Positions 10,812 through 21,985 of a stretch of DNA of 64,000 nt are shown here, one piece after another. The notes under the pieces were generated by a model. It did not search any database. It worked only from the letters and a program-made list of their open reading frames with translations, and was not told where the DNA came from. Source of the stretch: Tieghemostelium lacteum (Eukaryota > Evosea > Eumycetozoa > Dictyosteliales > Raperosteliaceae); the NCBI GenBank assembly GCA_001606155.1, contig LODT01000042.1, positions 476,963-540,962 on the forward strand. The letters are read 5' to 3'. The translations under genes were made by a program, and so were the position numbers. Within the stretch, counting starts at the first letter, position 1. Every line of letters starts with the position of its first letter.

Positions 10812-11133
10812 TCTGTTAATTTTTGATTTACAAATAAATAACAATTTACAATCAAAAAAAAAAAAACCTCATTTCTCATCTCTTTTCCAGATTTCTTTGA
10901 ATTGGTTGTATCCATTATTAGTTGTTGGAAAGGTAACATCATAAATTTTTTTTTTTTGAATTTTTTTTTTAATTATTTTTTGAGATTCCAAGTCACACAT
11001 TTACACTTATTTTAAGTTATACATATTTAAATGTTATTTCAATAAATTGAAATTTGTAGGTGTTTAAAATAGAATAGGTTAGATAGATATTATATCCAAG
11101 AATTTAAAGAAAAAAAAACATAGTCAAGAAATA
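10812..11133. other. Intergenic, no gene seen
   Basis: This 322 bp stretch lies between two plus-strand genes. It contains an A13 run just past sda1 and several T runs. It should hold the end of sda1 and the promoter of the WD40 gene. No repeat or RNA gene was recognised. Confidence 0.4.
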
Positions 11134-12441
11134 ATGTATGAAATCAACCAACTATTGCTAAACAGAGAACTAAAAAACCTGAACTTCAAAGATTCATTTG
11201 GAAGGTCGGACTACAATATTCAATCTCTCAAAAAAACTGGTGAACTTAGAGGACATGAGGTGGGTAATAGTAACTTTTAATTTTCTAAAAGGGTTGCTAA
11301 TTTAAACTTTAAACTTACAGGAGTGTGTAAATACAATTAATTTTAATAAAGATGGTAGTTTATTGGTATCGGGATCTGATGATGAAACTGTAAAAATATG
11401 GGATTTTAATAGAAGAACATGTATAGAGACATTGTATGGTCATAGCACCAATATTTTTGCAGCCAATTTTCTACCACATAAAGCGGATAAAGAGATTATA
11501 ACAGGTGGCAATGATGCCGATATTAGACATTATGATTTAGTTTCAAAGAGTTGTACTGTATATAGCCATCATCAAATGAAAGTACTCAAATTATCTGTTA
11601 ATCCCCGTTCTCCCGATTGTTTTTTAAGTTGCTCTGGTGATGGTACTGTCAGAATGTTTGATATACGAATGAAATACTCAAATTCCTATCAGGAGCCCAC
11701 TCAGACTCAACCTGGTCCAAGACCACCACAACAAATGCAGGACTCAATTCTACCCCAAATGTTTGGTGGTGGTAGACAAAATCTAACATCTAGTCAACAA
11801 CAACAGCAGACTAACCATAACCAATCAACTAGCACTGGTAGTACAATGTCAAGTCTACTAGTAAACTTTAACCAAGGTGCGCCATTGAGAAGAAGTCTTA
11901 GACTATCTATCACTCTACCTGAAATAAGTGTCTTTTCTTTGGATTTTCATCCAACAGATGGACATTCATTTATAGCTGGACTCTCAGATGGTACCGTTAG
12001 ATTATTTGAGTATGTTTAGAATCTAAATATCAAAATTCAAAATTAATATATTAACTTTTGAAATAGTCTCAGAAATATTCAAGATTTTTCAGGATCATCT
12101 TATGTAAATATTTATAGAAATTTAGAACTACCTTGGCCTTCACCTTGTGAGGTAACAGGTTGCGTATTTAGTAAGGATGGAAAAGAAATTTTAGCTACAT
12201 ATTTAGCAGATCTCATCTATCTATTTGATGTACATAAAGACTATAGTAAAGAGTTGGTATTATTTATTAATAATCAAACAAAAAAAAAAGAACACTAACA
12301 TTTTAATATCACCTTAGGTTTAAATTAGATTATTTTAAAGATCATTCTTCAAAACCAAAAAAGAAAAGAAGAGCAATTCATCACCACACAAAAAGAAAAA
12401 AGTTTTCAAAATCTACAACATCCAACACTTCTGAACAATTA

Positions 12442-12500
<59 letters not shown>

Positions 12501-13380
12501 TAATAATAATAGTAGTCAAAATATATCACTAAGAAAATCACAAGTCAATATAAGTCCAATTATTTTAGATGATGAACTTATTATCAATAATAATGGTGAA
12601 ACTGAAAATCAACCTATAATAACTATAAATGAATCTACATCTGAAGAAGATATATCGTCTGAAGAAAGTGAAATGGATTTTAATGATATGATGGCAATGG
12701 ATTTTTATCAAGAGATATTTAAAAAATTTGTGGAAGATGGTGTTAAAAATGCTTCTGAAGAAGAGGATGAAGACGATGATGAGGATAATGATAGTTACTA
12801 TGGTGATGACAATGAAAGTGATCAATTTACTTATTCATTTGATTCAAGTGACGATTATAAAGAAGATAATGAAGAAGAAGAAGAGGAATTTAGAAATATG
12901 AATTCCCAAAACAACAATAATAATAATATTTATACATCATCATCGAGTTCTGGTACTTCTGTAGTTGCAGAACTAAATATACCAACAACATACAAGGCTA
13001 AGTATGATGGGCATATCAGTGCTGCAACTATTAAATCTTGCAACTTCTATGGACCAAATGACGAATACGTTATGAGTGGTTCTGATGATGCCAAAATTTA
13101 TATATGGGAAAAAAAGTCACAAAAGTTGGTTAGATTACTGGAGGGTCATGAATCTTTTATTAATTGTATCATTCAACACCCTCAAGAACCAACAATAGTA
13201 TCTAGTGGAATAGATTCTGAAGCATTTATTTGGGAACCAGAGGGTCAATTCCCAACTAAACTTCAGACTATTAAGAGATCACACCAAATTGAAGAATTGA
13301 CAAAAAACAAAAATAGAAGAAAACAATTCCTCAATGAAACTAGTGATAATATTATATCAAGCCGATGTTCTCCACAATAA
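11134..13380 (+). CDS. WD40 protein, DCAF6/DCAF8-type CUL4-DDB1 adaptor
   Basis: Four exons, 11134-11259, 11321-12009, 12067-12252 and 12318-13380, give 687 residues. WD repeats lie at both ends: GHEECVNTINFNKDGSLLVSG and TVKIWD near residue 40-70, HHQMKVLKL and SCSGDGTVRMFDIR, PCEVTGCVFSKDGKEILATYLADLIYLFD, then after a long acidic and poly-Asn insert, DEYVMSGSDDAKIYIWEK and PTIVSSGIDSEAFIWEPEG. The split propeller with a low-complexity insert and the DxR motif (FDIR) match DCAF6/DCAF8 substrate receptors of CUL4-DDB1 ubiquitin ligases. The third donor is uncertain: the good GTATTA site at 12257 leads to a stop, so the frame requires GTTGGT at 12253. Confidence 0.85.
12441..12511 (+). repeat. 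AAT microsatellite coding poly-Asn
   Basis: A nearly pure AAT repeat inside exon 4 of the WD40 gene encodes about 20 asparagines between the halves of the propeller. Similar tracts occur at 4948-5019 (zinc-finger gene), 5289-5310 and 54351-54390. Such tracts are typical of Dictyostelium coding DNA. Confidence 0.9.
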
Positions 13381-13536
13381 CAATAAATAGTAAGTAATTA
13401 GATTTTTTTTTTTTTGTAGTAACCTTATACAATTTGATGGTTTATTCTATTAAAATAACAAAATCTTTTACAAATTAATTGATAATAATAGTGATTAAAA
13501 CTTGTGCATATACATTTATATATATATATATATAAT

Positions 13537-14736
13537 TTACAATATTAGTTGGGATGGAGTTCTTGGGTGATGAATCTTCTTTTGAGTTCGAACTGGTGAG
13601 AGTGGTTCTCTATGTGTAATCTTTGGAGTGAGTTTTGGTGTAAGTGGTTGTGATATAATTCCATTCAAATTATTATGTGATAATTGTTTCTTTGGTGTGA
13701 GGACAGTGGTTGTTTGTTCATTTACAAAAATATTTAACAAGTTAATATTCTCTTGTTGGTTTGACATTACTTTTGAATTTCTGTTACTAGTAGAGGGTGA
13801 TGTTTTACTACTGTTCATTGGTGACATTCTGTTTTGGTGCAATCCACTAAGCGAAACCCTCTTTGGTGATGACAGTGATGGTGAGGATCTAAATTGATCT
13901 TTTGATTTTTGTAGTTTACTGAGTCTAGATGGGGTTCCATTGACAGTTGGTTTCAAAATTTCTGATGATCTTGAAATTTCTTTTGTAATTGAGTTGTCAC
14001 TATTAGTTATTTCATTAGCTAATTTTAACTGGCCAAAGTTATCAGATAAAATAGAATCAATAAATTCACCATTTAAATCCTTTTGGATAATTGAATTTAA
14101 ATCTTCTTCTTCTTCTCTATTGGCTTGATTGGTTGTACTTGGTTTCATTGGTGTTACTTCTATAGTTTCCTGAATTTCATTTTCTTTAGTCTCTATTAAT
14201 TGATGTTGTTGTTGTGGTGAGAGTCTCTTTATACTAGGTGATCTTGGGTCCAAAAATGAATTATTAATTCTCTTGTTTCTCAAAGATATTGGAGTTCTTT
14301 TTTTGAGATTAGGTGATCTTGGGTCAAATAGTAATGTATTGTTAGTGGAATTTTTTTGAATTGGTGATCTTTTAAATTTCATTGATGGTGATCTTGGATC
14401 AAATGTTAATGTATTAGTGAGGATTTTTTGAATTGGAGATCTTTTAAGTTTCATAGATGGTGATCTTGGATCAAATACATTTTGTGACATTTGAGTCTTA
14501 TTGATTGGTGATCTTTTAATTTTCATTGATGGTGATCTTGGATCAATGAATGATATTGTGGTGCTGGTGCTGGTGGTGGTGGTGGTTGTTGTTGTTGTTG
14601 TGCAAATATCTTTAATTGGTGTTCTCATTTTTATGCTTGGGGATCTAGGGTCTAGTTTAACTTTTGATTTAAAAGGTGATCTTTTTATTTTGTATGATGG
14701 GGATCTGGGATCAAATATATTATTGTTATTATTCAT
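13537..14736 (-). CDS. CDCA3-like protein with seven DPRSP motifs
   Basis: This is a single exon of 399 residues with no globular domain. Its N-terminal 175 residues carry seven copies of a motif DPRSPS-x-K-x-K-R-S/T-P-I, starting at residues 9, 29 and then roughly every 22-37 residues. A KEN box (ETKENE) follows near residue 185, then EVTPMKP, and about a dozen further SP or TP sites, ending LSPVRTQKK. Animal CDCA3 (Tome-1) has two DPRSP-x5-RTP-I/M motifs and a KEN box; it is an APC/C-Cdh1 substrate that promotes mitotic entry. From that match I infer a cell-cycle protein phosphorylated by CDK. The repeats number more than in the animal protein. The downstream gap to the convergent WD40 gene is 156 bp with a short TA repeat. 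Confidence 0.75.
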   Translation of the reverse strand: MNNNNNIFDPRSPSYKIKRSPFKSKVKLDPRSPSIKMRTPIKDICTTTTTTTTTTSTSTTISFIDPRSPSMKIKRSPINKTQMSQNVFDPRSPSMKLKRSPIQKILTNTLTFDPRSPSMKFKRSPIQKNSTNNTLLFDPRSPNLKKRTPISLRNKRINNSFLDPRSPSIKRLSPQQQHQLIETKENEIQETIEVTPMKPSTTNQANREEEEDLNSIIQKDLNGEFIDSILSDNFGQLKLANEITNSDNSITKEISRSSEILKPTVNGTPSRLSKLQKSKDQFRSSPSLSSPKRVSLSGLHQNRMSPMNSSKTSPSTSNRNSKVMSNQQENINLLNIFVNEQTTTVLTPKKQLSHNNLNGIISQPLTPKLTPKITHREPLSPVRTQKKIHHPRTPSQLIL

Positions 14737-14848
14737 TTTAATTTTTGTATATTAATTGAAATTAAAAAAAAATTGAAAAAATTGAAATTATTTAAATCTT
14801 ATAACGGTAAAAATATTCAAATTTTATTTTTCAAAAAAGAGGGAATAT

Positions 14849-15751
14849 TTATAAAAGTTGGAAATTGGATTGTTTAAGAAAATCATCAAAAGTGTGAAGT
14901 TTAGTGATAGAAGGAGCTATTGATTTATCAAGCTTGTAAAAGGCACCATATTCATTATAGAAACCAAACATTTGAGCCATTTCACCGGCACCAGGGAATG
15001 GTAATTTAGCGAATTCATTTGGTGGGACAAAGCAATAGTTTACAGTTTTTCCAGTGTAATTGGATAATTTCTTTGCTATTTCTTCTCCAGTAAGATAGGA
15101 ACCAGTAAATGGTACAATCATACCGGAATATTTCTGTGGATTATTAAATTGTGCCAATACAATTTCACCTATATCATCTATATCTCCCATATCCAAAGGA
15201 ACATTTGGATCTTGTGGCATTGAAAGATTATAAGTACCATGTTCATTTTTTTTTGGCATGAAGGCGGTACTAAAATTTTGCATATAGAATGGAGCATAAA
15301 CAAAAGAGCTGACAAAATTTGGATTTTGTTTGCTTAGTTGTCTAATGTAATCTTCAATTTTGTGTTTTAAATCAAAATGTGGAACATTATATTTTCCTTT
15401 TGAAATTTCTTTACAAGCTGATAATCCACTAAAAACAATATGTTTAATATTGGCTTTAAGTGCAGCATTAACTACTTTTTTACCATACTCTTCCTCTTTT
15501 TCAAAAAATGACCAAAAATTGGTTACCAAAAACAAACCATCACTGTTTTCAAGTGCTTTTTGAATATCACATTCTGGTTGGTCCATATCAATTTTATATA
15601 ATTCAGCACCTAGTTTTTTTAATTCCAAGGAAGAAGCAGAATCAATATTTCTTGAGAATGCTCTAACCTTATATCCATTTTTTAATAAAGCTCTAGCTAC
15701 ACTACCACCTTGTGCTCCAGTTGCACCAAATACTGAAATTAATTTTGTCAT
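14849..15751 (-). CDS. NmrA-like NAD(P)-binding protein
   Basis: The 300-residue single-exon protein starts with a dinucleotide-binding Rossmann motif, SVFGATGAQGGSVARALL (glycines at about 9, 12 and 15-16), followed by VRAFSRN, where the Arg favours NADP(H). ELYKIDMDQP, LFLVTNFW and HIVFSGLSACKE follow the order seen in NmrA and HSCARG-type redox sensors, which lack a catalytic Tyr-Lys pair and act as NADPH-dependent regulators. The size matches the family. A regulatory rather than enzymatic role is inferred. The gene lies on the same strand as the CDCA3-like gene, 112 bp upstream of it. Confidence 0.9.
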   Translation of the reverse strand: MTKLISVFGATGAQGGSVARALLKNGYKVRAFSRNIDSASSLELKKLGAELYKIDMDQPECDIQKALENSDGLFLVTNFWSFFEKEEEYGKKVVNAALKANIKHIVFSGLSACKEISKGKYNVPHFDLKHKIEDYIRQLSKQNPNFVSSFVYAPFYMQNFSTAFMPKKNEHGTYNLSMPQDPNVPLDMGDIDDIGEIVLAQFNNPQKYSGMIVPFTGSYLTGEEIAKKLSNYTGKTVNYCFVPPNEFAKLPFPGAGEMAQMFGFYNEYGAFYKLDKSIAPSITKLHTFDDFLKQSNFQLL

Positions 15752-15942
15752 TTTGTTATTATAAATAAATAATATAAATAAAAATAAAAATTTAAATCTA
15801 ATTTATACAATGAACAAACACACACACACTATAAAAAAATAACAATGATTTTTACAAAAATAGAAATTTACAAATATGTATTCTTATTGCTATATCTGCA
15901 AACAGTTCAGTTTGAGGAAAAAAAAAATTATAATAAGATAGT

Positions 15943-18900
15943 TTATTCTAAAAGTAATTTCTTTTTTGGGATGTTGATCTTCTTTGAGGTGTGTAAAATC
16001 TTAAAACTACCAGTACCCAATTGAACATTTACACCCATAATAATACACTCAGATACACCAACAATATCATCTTGTCTCTTGTGTACAGAGGCATCAAATA
16101 GATGATCAGTTGTCTTTTCAAAAGAGGCAAGCATCAGCACGGATTCCTTCATCTTTGCAATACCAAATCTAGTGATACCAAGAATCTCACCTTTAAAAGA
16201 CATTAAATCAGCCAATAACATAACATGTCTGCTGTCTATAGACATACCATGGCCAGCCATAATCATTTGAATCTCTGACATGATACCTTGACGAGCACTC
16301 TCAATACCTAGACATTTCTCTACCTCCATAATATGATTACTTGTGGTATGAGTACCTTTAATACCAGGAGTTGACATTACACCCTGTAGATTGTAACCTT
16401 CTACAAGTAATTGATACTTTTTATCCTTGTCCTGACTGATTACCACTCTGTTTATAGAAGGTATACCACAAACAATAACATTACCCAAATTATTTTTGAG
16501 GAATTGCAAATTATATAGAGTGTGATCACGAGCATTTGATAGAGGTTTAATGAGTATTTTAGTGTCACCTTTACACTCAATTTGCTCTGGTTTCAATTTT
16601 AGTACTTTTGAGTTGGTCATTGCAATCTTTATGGATTCTGGTGTTATATCCAGCTGAAGAGATTGTACAAATTTAATATCAATCTTTACTGAGATATAAC
16701 AACCTCCTGGTTTAATGACCTCCTTTATAAACTCACTAATCTGACCTAGTGTAGTTTTCTCTATACGACCAGTAACAATTCTAGCAGAACGTATATCATT
16801 GTCACAGTTCAAACTAGCTGTAATAATAGGTGTTGAAATTGTCTTTGCAGCATTGATAATCTCTTTAATTCTAGGTACACCAAGAGTTACATTCATACTA
16901 GCTACACCAGCAAAATGGAAAGTTTTTAAAGTCATTTGTGTACCAGGCTCACCAATACTCTGAGCACCAACAGCTCCTACAGCTGTACCAGGCTCAATTT
17001 TTGCTCTATTATATTTATCCAGACATATATTAAGGAATGATGCCAATTGACTACGAGTAATTCTATGAATCTGATCTAAAATATGCTCTGATTGTTTCTT
17101 TGTCATTGTATTATCAATTTCATTATTATTGTTATCAGAGTTAATTGAAATTGTTGATTCACCCATTACAATATCAGGTTTAGTTAAATAGGGTTCTAAT
17201 TTAAAAGAAAGTCTTAGTTCAACCAATTCTTCAATGTAACCTTTTAATTTTGGAGGTTGTCCATTGAAAAAGTCTCTAATCTCTTGTTTAAACAAATCAG
17301 TGCAATCTTCAAATTTTGCAGAGTTTAGAATTGACTCTAGAATCTCTAAGATTTGATAGGGTTTTAAGGAGGGTTCAGAGTAGTGACGTTCTCTTGATTT
17401 GACAGCCATCATTGCACGAATGAAATCAACAGGTCTTTCTTTTGCCTCCATGCCAGCTGGATCAAGACCATCATCTCCATATGTAAACTGAACAATACCA
17501 TTAAGACTGTCACGTACTGTATAATCATAGTGACTAGAAAGATCTTCTAGTGCCTTCATTAGACGTCTTTGCATATACCCAGTTTCGGCAGTTTTTACAG
17601 CAGTATCAACAAGACCTTCTCTACCACCCATAGTGTGGAAAAAGAATTCAGTTGGTAACATTCCAGTAAAGAAACTATTGGAAACGAAACCTTTGGCTTT
17701 TGGTACCTTTGATTGTAATGGGAAATGTGGTGTTGTTCTATTTGTAAAACCATTTGGAATTCTAGTACCATTTACAATTTGTTGTCCTACACAAGCAATC
17801 ATCTGAGCAATGTTAATATTAGAACCTTTTGAACCAGATAATGCCATAATTAATGGACTGTTGTAGTGTGGAAGTTCTTTAACGCAAAGTTTACCACAGT
17901 CATCACGAATTCCAGAGAGAGTTGAATTCATTTTTGCCTCAAAAGTTTGTTCCATTGTACAACCAGATTGTGGTGGTAGTCTACCACTTTCATAATCAGA
18001 GAGAAAAGCATCACATTTCTTATAGGCACTATCAATGATTGCATTCTTTTTCTTGTCAAGATCAAGACTTGGTTGCACATCAGGTATACCAATAGAGAAA
18101 CCTTGGTCACCTAAAAATCTAGCACATAGTTTTGCCAATCTAGTCATACAATTGGCTGCAATAGCTGGTGTGAAATCTCTCATGAGAATGTGGAATAGTG
18201 AATTCTTATTACCACCACCAATAATAGATTTATCAATGCAACCAGTCATCAATTCTGAATTTCTAAAGTAGATATAACCATCTTTTGGACACAGGAATTT
18301 GTTCTTTTCATAGTTTTTAGATGGTGTCTCTAAATTGACCAACACATGTGATTTGGTACTGGGACGAAGTAAAACCTCAAAAATCTGTTTACCAGTCCAC
18401 AATTCAATAGGTTTAATAATGGCTGGTGGTGGTAATTCAATGTGCTCATTTGCATCGGCAAAATGAGTACACATAAGAGCAAAACGTGAACGGTCATAAA
18501 AAGAATCTCTTCTCGTGATCAGGTAGCTAGAGGTAAGAAAATCTTGTGTGGCTGCAACTAATGGTTCACCATTCTTTGGTGTAATAAGATTATTAGTTAC
18601 ACCCATGAGAATTAGTGCCTCTGTTCTTGCCTCTTCAGTTTGAGGTAAATGAATATTCATTTCATCACCATCAAAATCGGCATTGTATGGTGTACAAACA
18701 CATTCATTGAAACGAAGAGTTCTCCATGGCATTACTCTGGCTTTATGAGCCATAATAGAGAGTTTATGAAGTGATGGTTGACGATTGAACAGCATAACAT
18801 CACCATCAATAATATGTCTCTCAACTATGTCACCAACTTTTAATTCAGCAGCAAATTTCTCACGATTACCATACTTTAGCCATTTCTTTTCACCGTCTTG

Positions 18901-20301
18901 ATAGATTATATAATTGGCACCAGGGTGAACATCAGGACCATTAGTTACATATTTTTGTAATCTCTGGATATTGTGATCGGTAACTCTTTCTGGATAGGAC
19001 ATGGTGAGTGCAATTAATTGAGGTACACCAACTTCATCAATACACAAATTGGGATCTGGTGAAATTACAGTACGTCCTGAGAAATCAACTCTCTTACCAG
19101 AGAGATTACCTCTGAAACGACCAGTTTTACCTTTTAATCTCTGTGATAAACCACGTACTGGTTTTGATGGTTTAAGTAGTAGAGGTAAACCTGGAACATC
19201 AGCATTGATGTATAGTGCACATATCGCTTGAAGATATTCCCAATCTTCCATTATTGCACTCATTTCTACTCTGTCTACATTCGATCTAATATTTTCATTA
19301 ATGTGTAACATTTCAGATAATTTCATTGTGAGATCGTCTTCGTTGGTACCGGAACCACCGTCCATGGGTACAGATGGTCTTATACAAACTGGTGGTACTA
19401 AAATGTGTGTGAGTATAAGTCTATCAGGTCTACCATTAATTGGATCCATATCAAGTATTTCAATATCCTGATAAGGTATCTTTTTAAACAAATTCAAAAC
19501 TACCAATGGATTTAAATCTTCTTGTGCTTTTTTTAAATGAGATTTCATCTCTGGGTTGAATTTTACTGCTTCTTCAAAAAGATCATAATAACTTCTGAGA
19601 TCCTCTGCTGTACCCTTATAACGTTCGTGTATTAATTTAAATGCACCTTGTTTCTTTACTAAACCATTAGCTGATCCGCAATGTATACACTCCTTCTTTT
19701 TTCTACATTCCAAATAGATCTTTTTCAATAGCGCTCTTCTGTGAAGTACATCTAATTTCTTATTTCTCATCTTTCTAAGGTATACTAATTTTTTATCTTC
19801 GTCTAATAATAATTTTGAACAACACTATATAGAATATTATTGTCGTCTTAGACATTGAATATTGTATATGGATTTTAAAATGTACTGTATTCTACCTACT
19901 TTACAAATCATTTGAAGAATATTTTGTATATTTTTTAAATAACCAATGTGAAATACTGGTAGCTGTAATTTTATATATCCAAAATGACCAACACAATCTA
20001 CAATATTAAGACCACATGTTTGACAATTTATCATTTTATCTGAAGTACCAAGTTTATTATCTAAACAACCATAAGGTACTGGTACTTTTTTCTCTGTATC
20101 TATTAATTCTCTATTTATAATTTGAACATGTGATAATCTAATCATATCCTCTGGTGACAATAAACCAAATTGAATATGACCACTGCAATGAAAAGAAATT
20201 TAAAATTGTTAGAAATTGAATTGAATTCTTTATCAAAATATTAATCATTTGAGGAGTTACATTTTCTTTGGTCCATCATCTTCTTTAATTAGTTCCTTCA
20301 T
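15943..20301 (-). CDS. rpc1: RNA polymerase III largest subunit
   Basis: Three minus-strand exons, 20301-20261, 20182-19900 and 19824-15943, encode 1401 residues, as expected for RPC1. Exon joins give KKIGHIQFGLLSPEDM and MICKCCSKLLLDED, both family-typical; the first holds the start of the clamp zinc region (CQTCGLNIVDCVGHFGYI follows). The catalytic NADFDGDEMN loop with its three Asp lies near residue 500. SGSKGSNINIAQMIACVGQQ marks the funnel, and EPGTAVGAVGAQSIGEPGTQMTLKTFH the trigger loop. It transcribes tRNA, 5S rRNA and other small RNAs in the nucleus. It shares a 292 bp divergent promoter with ola1. Confidence 0.97.
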
Positions 20302-20593
20302 TTTAATAATTTGGTTTTATATACAATTGAGAGATCTCTCTCTTCTGATTTTTTGATCAAAAAAAAACTGTAAAAAAAATTTGAAAATAAAAAGTTGAAA
20401 ATTGAAAATTATACTGTTATAAAATGTATTTGATATTAATATGAGTTTAAAATTAAATTTCTAGTTTAAACTTTCTTATATCTTTACAAAAATTGTGATC
20501 CGAGTAATTTTTTTTTTTTTTTTTTAAATTTTCTTTATTTTTTTCATTTGTTGTTCTCTTCAAAACATTCGATTTTTTTTGTAAAAATAGATA

Positions 20594-21849
20594 ATGGCAA
20601 CTAAAGGAAAGGAAGTACAAGTTGACAATACAGTCATCCTCGGTAAAGTTGGTAACAACTTACAAATTGGTGTTGTTGGCTTACCAAATGTTGGTAAAAG
20701 TAGTTTATTCAATATTTTGACCAATATGTCAATTCCAGGTAAGAGAAGCCAAATGAACATCCCTACAACTATAATTTATAAATATTAATTTAATAATTAA
20801 TAATAATAGCTGAAAATTTCCCATTTTGCACTATCGATCCTAATGTCAGTAGATGTGCAGTACCAGATGACAGATATGATTGGTTATGTTCAGTTCATAA
20901 CCCAAAAAGTAGAGTACCTGCTTATTTATCAATTACAGATATTGCAGGTCTTGTTAAAGGTGCATCTGAAGGTGCTGGTCTTGGTAACGCATTCCTTTCA
21001 CACATTCAAGCAGTTGATGGTATTTTTCACATGATCAGAGCCTTTGACAATCCAGAGATTATTCATGTTGAGGATACAGTCGATCCAGTTAGAGATTTAC
21101 AAATTATCTCTGGTGAATTGTTAGCAAAAGATATTGATTTCACACAGAAAGCATTGGACACATTAACCAAGTCTCTTCGTGGAAAACCTCAAACCAAAGC
21201 TCAACAATTGGAAATAGATACCTATCAAAAGGTTATCGACTTGTTAAAGAGTGGTAAACACGCTAGATTTGGTGTCTACACTAACGCTGAAGTCGAGTTT
21301 GTCAGAGAATTGAGATTACTCACTGCCAAACCAGCATTGTATTTGGTCAATCTCTCTCAAGATGATTACATCAAAAAGAAGAATAAGTTTTTACCAAAGA
21401 TTAAACAATGGATTGACGAAAATGGTGGTGGTCCTTTAATCCCAGTCTCTGTTGCTTTTGAATCTCATTATGCCTCTCTACAGACTCCAGAAGAGAAGAA
21501 GAAATTTGAAACTGAATCTGGTGCTACTACTAATCTTCCAAAGATTATCAAACAGGGTTACCATCACTTGCAACTCTGCCACTACTTTACTTGTGGTCCT
21601 GATGAAGTCAGATGTTGGACTTTCCAAAAAGGTTACAAAGCTCCACAATGTGCCGGTATCATCCACACTGATTTTGAAAATAACTTCATTATGGCTGAGG
21701 TAATGTCCTATGAAGATTTTGCAAAATATAAATCTGAATCTGAATGTAAAGCTGCTGGAAGATACAGACAAGAGGGTAAAAACTATTTGGTAGCCGATGG
21801 TGATATTATATTTTTCAAATTTGGTACTGGTGGTGCCAAAAAGAAATAA
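20594..21849 (+). CDS. ola1: Obg-like ATPase OLA1
   Basis: Exons 20594-20738 and 20810-21849 give 394 residues, the normal YchF/OLA1 length. The join reads [16 protein letters not shown], unbroken in the family. GLPNVGKSS at 29-37 is the P-loop, [17 protein letters not shown] is switch II, and NLSQDDY occupies the base-specificity loop where OLA1 proteins depart from NKxD and so prefer ATP. The C-terminal TGS domain runs from about 290 ([14 protein letters not shown]...GDIIFFKF). OLA1 is a cytosolic ATPase tied to translation and stress. The 71 bp intron begins GTAAGA and splits an Ala codon. Confidence 0.97.
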
Positions 21850-21985
21850 ACATCTTCCTCTCATCAATTTATACTATTACTTTTATTAAATAATATTATT
21901 ACATTGTTGAAGGTCAAAAACAACCTAGATGTATTTTACCTATTTATATTTATTTACATTTCGTTATTTAACATTTCAAATATAT

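Noticed and set aside
13570-14755. Plus-strand frames opposite the CDCA3-like gene
   Set aside because: They are short, hydrophobic antisense shadows with no motif; the minus strand has the seven-repeat protein.
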